Positions 1-4,217 of a stretch of 6,191 nt of DNA are shown piece by piece (within the stretch, counting starts at the first letter, position 1; each line of letters opens with the position of its first letter). The stretch is from Alphaproteobacteria bacterium. GTDB taxonomy: Bacteria > Pseudomonadota > Alphaproteobacteria > UBA9219. Under the pieces are notes generated by a model that ran no database searches, was not told the origin of the DNA, and saw nothing but the letters and a program-made list of their open reading frames with translations. The position numbers and the translations under genes were made by a program. The DNA lies in the NCBI GenBank assembly GCA_028865155.1, contig JAGWKW010000081.1, positions 1-6,191 of the forward strand. The letters are read 5' to 3'.

Positions 1-298
1 GCTTGTCGGCATAAGGCAGCAAGGCGAGGAAACGCGCGCGCTTGATGGCCTGAGCCAGTTCGCGCTGCTTCTTCGTCGAGACCGCAGTAATACGGCTCGG
101 CATGATCTTGCCGCGCTCGGAAATGAAGCGCTTGAGCATGCCCGGATCCTTGTAGTCGATCTTGGGCGCATTCTTGCCGGTGAAGGGGCAGCTTTTGCGG
201 CCGCGGCGAAATCCGCCGAAGCTGCTGCCACCAAAACCGCCGGAAGAAGAACGGTCGCCGCCGCGCGGGGTGCGGGGGGAAGATTCATTCATGCTCAT
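1..298 (-). CDS. rpsR: 30S ribosomal protein bS18, 3' end beyond the window
   Basis: Ribosomal protein S18 sits on the platform of the 30S subunit, where it pairs with S6 and contacts 16S rRNA. The first 99 residues are visible. Residues 1-34 form a Gly/Ser/Arg-rich extension. The conserved S18 body starts at RKSCPFTG (about 34-41) and continues with APKIDYKD (44-51), a GKIMPSR segment (63-69) and [20 protein letters not shown] near the edge, all typical of S18. The start at 298 is preferred over the ATG at 292 because AAGGAG lies 7 bases ahead of it (13 ahead of the second). The ATG overlaps the rpsF stop in an ATGA junction, so translation is probably coupled. Only a few C-terminal residues are missing. 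The N-terminal extension is longer than in the S18 proteins I remember; the family assignment is certain. Confidence 0.96.
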   Translation of the reverse strand, partial: MSMNESSPRTPRGGDRSSSGGFGGSSFGGFRRGRKSCPFTGKNAPKIDYKDPGMLKRFISERGKIMPSRITAVSTKKQRELAQAIKRARFLALLPYADK

Positions 299-732
299 GC
301 TGCGTCTCCTTCGGAAGCGGTTTCACTGCGCGGCGCGCGGCGCGGACGGTCGAAGCCTCTGTCGCCGCGGTCGCCGCCCCTGTCGCCAAATGACGGACGG
401 TCGCTGCGTTCGTCTTTGCGCATAATGGCCGACGGGCCTTCTTCATGCTCTTCGACGCGCACAGTCATGAAACGCAGGACGTCTTCGTTAAGGCCCATAT
501 TGCGTTCCATTTCGGCGACGGCTTCGGGCGGCGCGTCGAGATTGAACAGGACGTAATGGCCCTTTTTGTTCTTTTTGATGCGGTAGGCGAGGTTGCGCAG
601 ACCCCATTGTTCGGTCTTTTTGACCTTGCCGCCATCCTTGACGATGATGTCGGCGAAGCTTTGGGTCAGGGTTTCGACCTGAGCCGCAGGCACGTCCTGA
701 CGCGCGATGAAAATGGATTCGTAAAGCGGCAT
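295..732 (-). CDS. rpsF: 30S ribosomal protein bS6 with Arg/Asp/Gly-rich tail
   Basis: S6 binds S18 and helps assemble the central domain of 16S rRNA in the 30S subunit. The 145 residues begin [13 protein letters not shown], the standard S6 N-terminus. The fold continues through [17 protein letters not shown] (about 38-54) and [19 protein letters not shown] (about 59-77) to [14 protein letters not shown] (about 88-101). From about residue 105 on there is a low-complexity tail built from RGD/DRG units and then RPRRAPR, ending in an acidic stretch. E. coli S6 instead has a short Glu tail; long Arg-rich tails on S6 are, to my memory, usual in alphaproteobacteria. The start at 732 has AAGGG about 10 bases upstream. 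The gene is followed directly by rpsR through an ATGA overlap, without the priB found between them in E. coli. The stop is TGA. Confidence 0.97.
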   Translation of the reverse strand: MPLYESIFIARQDVPAAQVETLTQSFADIIVKDGGKVKKTEQWGLRNLAYRIKKNKKGHYVLFNLDAPPEAVAEMERNMGLNEDVLRFMTVRVEEHEEGPSAIMRKDERSDRPSFGDRGGDRGDRGFDRPRRAPRSETASEGDAA

Positions 733-752
733 GCGCTTTTTTCCCTTCTGGT

Positions 753-791
753 TTAGCGACCGGACGCTGGGCCGAATTCATTTCGACGCAT
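753..791 (-). CDS. Possible 12-codon leader ORF upstream of rpsF
   Basis: A short open frame, ATG at 791 to TAA at 755-753, would encode [12 protein letters not shown]. It has a GGAG sequence (801-798) 6 bases before the ATG, a better spaced ribosome site than the one of rpsF itself. It ends 20 bases before the rpsF start and is not in frame with rpsF. It lies downstream of the predicted promoter, so it would be in the mRNA. A leader peptide affecting rpsF translation is possible, but an ORF this short with an SD-like motif can arise by chance and I recognise no known leader peptide in it. Confidence 0.22.
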   Translation of the reverse strand: MRRNEFGPASGR

Positions 792-808
792 CAGCCGCTC
801 CAGTCAAA

Positions 809-850
809 GCCCGCCTTCAAGAGACGAGCAAGGAGCCTGTTAAGGCGGGC
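809..850 (-). promoter_or_regulatory. Perfect 9-bp inverted repeat at the rpsF promoter/leader
   Basis: On the minus strand GCCCGCCTT (850-842) and AAGGCGGGC (817-809) are exact reverse complements separated by 24 bases, followed by TTTG. If transcribed, this is a GC-rich stem in the rpsF leader. S6:S18 leaders that bind the S6-S18 complex are known from many bacteria, but I do not see the characteristic CCG loop placed as expected, so I do not call it that motif. The left arm overlaps the transcription start expected from the -10 box, so the full hairpin may form only in RNA entering from the Hsp70 gene (weak terminator or attenuator), or the repeat may be a protein-binding operator. Confidence 0.4.
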
Positions 851-852
851 CG

Positions 853-880
853 TTTATAGCGATTTGTTCCGGGAATGCAA
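853..880 (-). promoter_or_regulatory. Sigma-70-type promoter for rpsF-rpsR
   Basis: TTGCAT (880-875) and TATAAA (858-853) are separated by 16 bases, close to the housekeeping consensus TTGACA-N17-TATAAT. It lies in the non-coding gap after the Hsp70 stop, about 120 bases upstream of the rpsF start, and gives the ribosomal protein operon its own promoter. The start point would be near 846. Confidence 0.6.
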
Positions 881-934
881 GGACGAAGCGCAAAAAGCGC
901 ATAAATCCTTTGTTTCACAATGATTCTAACGTTC

Positions 935-3457
935 TTACGCCTTCACGATCGTCGCCAGTTCGCCCGCGCTGTCGGAGGCGGCAAGAGCGATGCGCGCGGA
1001 GAGCATGCGCTTGACCAGCGCGCGCAGGGCATCGGTATCGTCCGATCCGGCCAACTGTCCGCCTTCCTTGACCATGGCGGCGAACTCGTCCGCGTCGGGG
1101 AACAGATAGGGTTCGCTCGACAAACGCTTGAACCAGGTATGGACATAATCGCGGTCGCGCCATGCGACGGCGAAAAACAGATCGCGCATTTCGGTCAGGT
1201 GCAGATCGGCATCATCGTAAGCCCGAACGTTGGCATCGTCGATGATCTGCTGCACCTTGGCGGCGTGATTGTCGAAACGTTCGCCTTCGGCCTTTTGCGC
1301 ATGGGCCCGCGCGATGCGGTTGAACACGGCATTCATCTTGCCCAGGCGGCGTTGCAGCATCGCGGCGCGGAACTTCCGGCTCAGGCGCGCGATATCCTGC
1401 CGCACGAAACGCGCTTCTTCCGCGACGCGGCGTACGGTTTCTGGATCGCTGCCCGCTTCGGCCAAAGTCTCGCTTTGCTCATGCAGGCGCATTTTCAAAA
1501 GCTGTACTTCCGGCCCGCCCTCAGGGCCGACGGCGGCGGCCAGATCGCCCCATTCGTCTTCGCCCTGCTTGATGACCGCGCCCGCAAATTGCGCACCGCT
1601 TTCGCCCGCGAAGGATAGCTGTCCCGCCTGCGGCGCGTAGAAGCGCGGCGCTTTAAGCTCGACCGGCATTTCGCCGTCGAGTGCAACTGTCGCCTGCAAA
1701 ATCCCGCTGTCGGACATGACCCAGTCGAAGGTCACAGGCGCGCCTTCGGCCAGCGTATAATTGTCCGGCAAATCCTCGCCGCCAATGCGGAACACGCCGA
1801 CACATAAATTCAAATCGACGCGTTCGGGATATTCGACCTGAAACAGCTCGAACGTGACCGAGCCGGGCTCGCCTGACTTCAGCGTCCGCGCGCTCGTGAA
1901 TTTGGCTTTGCCCTGCGCGGGCAGAATGTCGCCCTTGTTGACCAGCGGCATCAGGATGTTTTCCTGCGCCTGCATATGGCCCAACGCCTTGACCGCGATG
2001 GTCTGCGCCGCCGGGATGCTTCCGGTCGCAGCGACAAGCCGCGTGATCAGCAGGGTCTGATTATACTGCGGCAGGACATTGTCTTTTTCGTCGAGAATCT
2101 GCGCCGCAAACTGATGCTCTCCCGCCTCTTTGAGCGGCACGGAGATCGTCAGCCCGTCGATCAGCGGCAGCGCGCCGGAATCCCAGCCCTTGCCCGTAAT
2201 CCTGACCTGGCGCGGCGCGGCGGATTCGCCCTTCACCTGCAAGGTCACGATGGTTTTGTCCGAAGGCGTCCGCGCGGTATAGGCAAAAGACACATCCGCC
2301 TCGTCCGGCGTTTCGGCCACCGCCTCGCGCGGTTTCGGCGCGCTGACATTGTCGTCGCCCCATTGGCGGCTTTCGCAATAATAGGCCGCGCCGACGGCGA
2401 CGGCCGTCATCGGGTCGGTCTTGAGGTCGGCAGCGATGCCAAGTTCGTTCGCGACCATCTGCCGAACAAGCGGGATACGGCTCGGCCCGCCGATAAAGAC
2501 GATGCGGTCGATTTCTTCATGGCTCGTATTGTTTTCGCTCAAAACGGTGCGGATCAGATCGATGGTCTGCATCACCGGCTCGCGGATCAGCTCCTCGAAC
2601 CGCGCGCGCGTCAACGGCACGTCGAGATACATCTCCATCTCGTTCTGATCGACCATACGTAATTCTTCGTCGGAAGCGAAAATGGCGGCTTCGTCTTTCG
2701 ACGACAGATCGATCTTGGCTTTTTCGGATGCCAGCTGCGCGATGCGGATCAACCGGCGATAGGCCGGGTCACGCTGGAAATTTTCCGGCAGGTCGAACGT
2801 TTCGGCCAGCCACGGGCGCACGATTTCGTTGACGATCATGCGGTCGAAATCGCGCCCGCCCAGCATATTGATGCCCTGATGCGCGACGATGGTAACCTCG
2901 CCATTGATAGCCTGCGCCAGCGCGACGTCGAACGTTCCGCCGCCAAGGTCGTAAATCAGGAAGCGGCCCGAACGTTTCGCGCCCTCCATTGCCGCCATCG
3001 CGGCCGCGATCGGTTCCTGCAGCAGATCGACGCGTTCCAGCCCCGCCATTTTCGCGGCGCGCAAGGTCGCTTCGGACTGCATCTGATTGAAAGCGGCGGG
3101 GATCGTGACGACCGCGCCCGTGACCTTGTCGCCGCCGGACTCGGTTGCCGCCTGCCCCAGAAGCTGGCGGATGATTTCGGCGGAACATTCTTCGGGCGTC
3201 AGAGTCAGCTCCGCGTCCTTGATCTCGATCGGCGTGGAAGACCCCATCAGCCGCTTGAAGCCCTGCGCGACATTTTCGGGCGCGACCAAAGCCTGGTCAT
3301 GCGCGCGGCGGCCGTAAAGCCGGTGGCCGCGTTTGTCGAAATAGATGACGGATGGCAAAACCTCGCCGCCGTCCGCCGGACGGAACACGCGCGCCTTGCC
3401 GTCGACGATGCCCGCGACGACGCTGTTGGAAGAACCGAGATCGATGCCGAGATACAT
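935..3457 (-). CDS. Atypical Hsp70-family ATPase, 840 residues, with extra middle domain and helical C-terminus
   Basis: Probable cytoplasmic chaperone-like ATPase; the client is unknown. Residues 1-360 are a full Hsp70 nucleotide-binding domain: GIDLGSSNS (4-12), GFKRLMG (66-72, Lys68 matching the catalytic Lys of DnaK), TIPAAFN (118-124), LQEPIAAAMA (146-155), IYDLGGGTFDV (168-178), GGRDFD (200-205) and IVFIGGPSRIPLVR (319-332). The hydrophobic VLLLD-type linker of DnaK is missing; an acidic, Pro-containing stretch (about 367-388) and a beta-rich segment (about 389-485) stand there. Residues about 490-600 resemble the DnaK substrate-binding beta domain (NKGDILPAQGKAKFTSA, then GVFRIGGEDLP and SDSGILQATVAL). 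About 650-840 is predicted helical, with Arg/Glu-rich coiled-coil-like heptads around 675-725. There is no signal peptide or membrane segment. E. coli DnaK has 638 residues, and dnaJ or grpE are not adjacent, so this is not the housekeeping DnaK. ATG 3457 is the only sensible start (in-frame TAG 33 bases upstream); its ribosome site is weak (CAGG about 11 bases away). The stop is TAA. Confidence 0.9.
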   Translation of the reverse strand: MYLGIDLGSSNSVVAGIVDGKARVFRPADGGEVLPSVIYFDKRGHRLYGRRAHDQALVAPENVAQGFKRLMGSSTPIEIKDAELTLTPEECSAEIIRQLLGQAATESGGDKVTGAVVTIPAAFNQMQSEATLRAAKMAGLERVDLLQEPIAAAMAAMEGAKRSGRFLIYDLGGGTFDVALAQAINGEVTIVAHQGINMLGGRDFDRMIVNEIVRPWLAETFDLPENFQRDPAYRRLIRIAQLASEKAKIDLSSKDEAAIFASDEELRMVDQNEMEMYLDVPLTRARFEELIREPVMQTIDLIRTVLSENNTSHEEIDRIVFIGGPSRIPLVRQMVANELGIAADLKTDPMTAVAVGAAYYCESRQWGDDNVSAPKPREAVAETPDEADVSFAYTARTPSDKTIVTLQVKGESAAPRQVRITGKGWDSGALPLIDGLTISVPLKEAGEHQFAAQILDEKDNVLPQYNQTLLITRLVAATGSIPAAQTIAVKALGHMQAQENILMPLVNKGDILPAQGKAKFTSARTLKSGEPGSVTFELFQVEYPERVDLNLCVGVFRIGGEDLPDNYTLAEGAPVTFDWVMSDSGILQATVALDGEMPVELKAPRFYAPQAGQLSFAGESGAQFAGAVIKQGEDEWGDLAAAVGPEGGPEVQLLKMRLHEQSETLAEAGSDPETVRRVAEEARFVRQDIARLSRKFRAAMLQRRLGKMNAVFNRIARAHAQKAEGERFDNHAAKVQQIIDDANVRAYDDADLHLTEMRDLFFAVAWRDRDYVHTWFKRLSSEPYLFPDADEFAAMVKEGGQLAGSDDTDALRALVKRMLSARIALAASDSAGELATIVKA

Positions 3458-3464
3458 AATTGGC

Positions 3465-3534
3465 TTAACCTGAGCAATAAGAGAACGCTATTATCTATCG
3501 GAAATGATTTAAAAAAACGTTCTCTTTAGGTTAA
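3465..3534 (-). promoter_or_regulatory. Two-part inverted repeat and possible promoter before the Hsp70 gene
   Basis: Inner arms CGTTCTCTT (+ strand 3518-3526) and AAGAGAACG (3479-3487) are exact reverse complements, 9 bp, with a 30-base AT-rich spacer. Outside them GGTTAA (3529-3534) pairs with TTAACC (3465-3470). The right-hand part ends 7 bases before the Hsp70 ATG and includes the only SD-like bases (CAGG, minus strand 3471-3468). The spacer holds GATAAT (minus strand 3495-3490), a possible -10 box without a convincing -35. It may therefore be an operator flanking a promoter, or an RNA hairpin that hides the ribosome site if transcription starts further upstream. The repeat is directly visible; the role is inference. 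Confidence 0.4.
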
Positions 3535-3535
3535 C

Positions 3536-3564
3536 AAAATCTTGCCCGCCCCAAGGCGCGGCAA
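3536..3564 (-). terminator. Terminator-like hairpin downstream of ileS
   Basis: On the minus strand TTGCCGCGCC (3564-3555), loop TTGG, then GGCGGGCAA (3550-3542) form a 9-bp stem with one bulged G, followed by GATTTTGTT. It lies about 60 bases after the ileS stop, where a rho-independent terminator is expected. The U-run is short (four T), so termination may be partial. Confidence 0.55.
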
Positions 3565-3626
3565 CCCCTGTATCGCAAGAGCCGATGGTTAATGCAATGG
3601 TTTCCTTGGCGTTTCGCTGGGCGTTA

Positions 3627-4214
3627 TCAAGCCGCCGCTTTATCTTTATGCGTGACCGCATCGTGGCAGCGATCGCATAAATCCGGGTGGTCGGCATGGC
3701 TGCCGACCTCGGGCAGGGTTTGCCAGCAGCGTTCGCATTTTTGGCCTTCGGCGAGGTTAACGACGACGCCGATATCGGCCATGTCCTGTAGCGCGAAGGC
3801 ATCGGCAGGCGGCGCGGCGGCGTGGAGCGTCAGCGCGGAATTGACGCAGATTTCGGCAAAATCGACCCCGGTCAGCAATTCCTTGGTCGCCTGCGGCACA
3901 TAAACCTGCGGATGCGCCTGTAACGGCGCGCCGATTTTCTTTTCGTTACGCGCGACTTCCAGTGCGCCCGTGACCGCGCGGCGGACATTGCGGATCTCGG
4001 CCCATTTCTTCGCCAGCCCTTCGTTGCGCCATTCGAACGGCACGGCAGGGAAAGTTTGCAAATGGACGCTGACGCCTTCCGCAGCGCCGAAACGCGCGAG
4101 CCACGCCTCCTCGGCCGTAAAGCACAAAATCGGCGCGAGCCAGATGCACAGATGGTTGAAGATATGCTCCATGACGGTGCGCGCGCTACGGCGGCGGATG
4201 CTGTCGGCGCGGTC
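3627..4214 (-). pseudogene. ileS: ileS C-terminal part, in frame after the internal TGA
   Basis: This is the rest of isoleucyl-tRNA synthetase, in the same frame as the upstream part and separated from it only by one TGA codon. It reads DRADSIRRRSARTV, then MEHIFNHLCIWLAP and FTAEEAWLARFG of the anticodon-binding helix bundle, and ends with the zinc-binding region: CERC (codons 3737-3726) and CDRC (3677-3666), the Cys-x2-Cys pairs that close bacterial IleS. In E. coli IleS this zinc end is needed for activity. The first ATG, at 4172, has no visible Shine-Dalgarno sequence, so separate translation of about 181 residues is unlikely. The conserved residues on this side of the TGA show no decay, which argues that it is still translated, or was until very recently. 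The natural end is TGA followed directly by TAA. Confidence 0.85.
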
Positions 4215-4217
4215 TCA
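4215..4217 (-). other. In-frame TGA inside ileS
   Basis: The frame reads AAA GAC AGT TTG TAT TGA GAC CGC: Lys-Asp-Ser-Leu-Tyr, stop, Asp-Arg. From memory, alphaproteobacterial IleS has KDALYCD here, so the TGA stands at a usual Cys codon (TGC or TGT), one base away. No base is inserted or lost, since both sides share one frame. TGA ends rpsF and ileS itself in this window, so general reassignment of TGA is not supported. A sequencing or assembly error, a true nonsense mutation or recoding remain possible. Confidence 0.9.

Noticed and set aside
890..905. GCGC-TTTTT-GCGC as an Hsp70 terminator
   Set aside because: The stem is only 4 bp and no T-run follows it; it is better read as a short direct repeat of GCGCTT.
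3458..3485. ROSE-type RNA thermometer from ATTGCTCAGG before the Hsp70 ATG
   Set aside because: The TTGCT string lies directly beside the AGG, with no loop between them, so the anti-SD pairing of ROSE elements cannot form.
920..3529. Plus-strand open frames of 216-232 codons opposite the Hsp70 gene
   Set aside because: The minus strand carries a complete Hsp70 with all ATPase motifs; the plus-strand products are Arg/Ala-rich with no recognisable domain.
3569..3597. TTGCAT-N17-GATACA as a promoter for the Hsp70 gene
   Set aside because: The -10 match is weak, and its transcript would begin inside the terminator-like hairpin; it cannot be excluded but is not supported enough to list.
4215..4217. 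Genetic code with TGA as Trp
   Set aside because: rpsF ends with TGA in the ATGA overlap; read through, its frame would run across all visible rpsR sequence out of frame. Trp codons in the visible genes are TGG, and the expected residue at the ileS site is Cys.
4165..4217. Selenocysteine insertion signal after the ileS TGA
   Set aside because: Downstream bases contain GC-rich repeats but no clear bacterial SECIS-like stem-loop at the right distance, and no selenoprotein IleS is known to me. It is kept only as an alternative to test.
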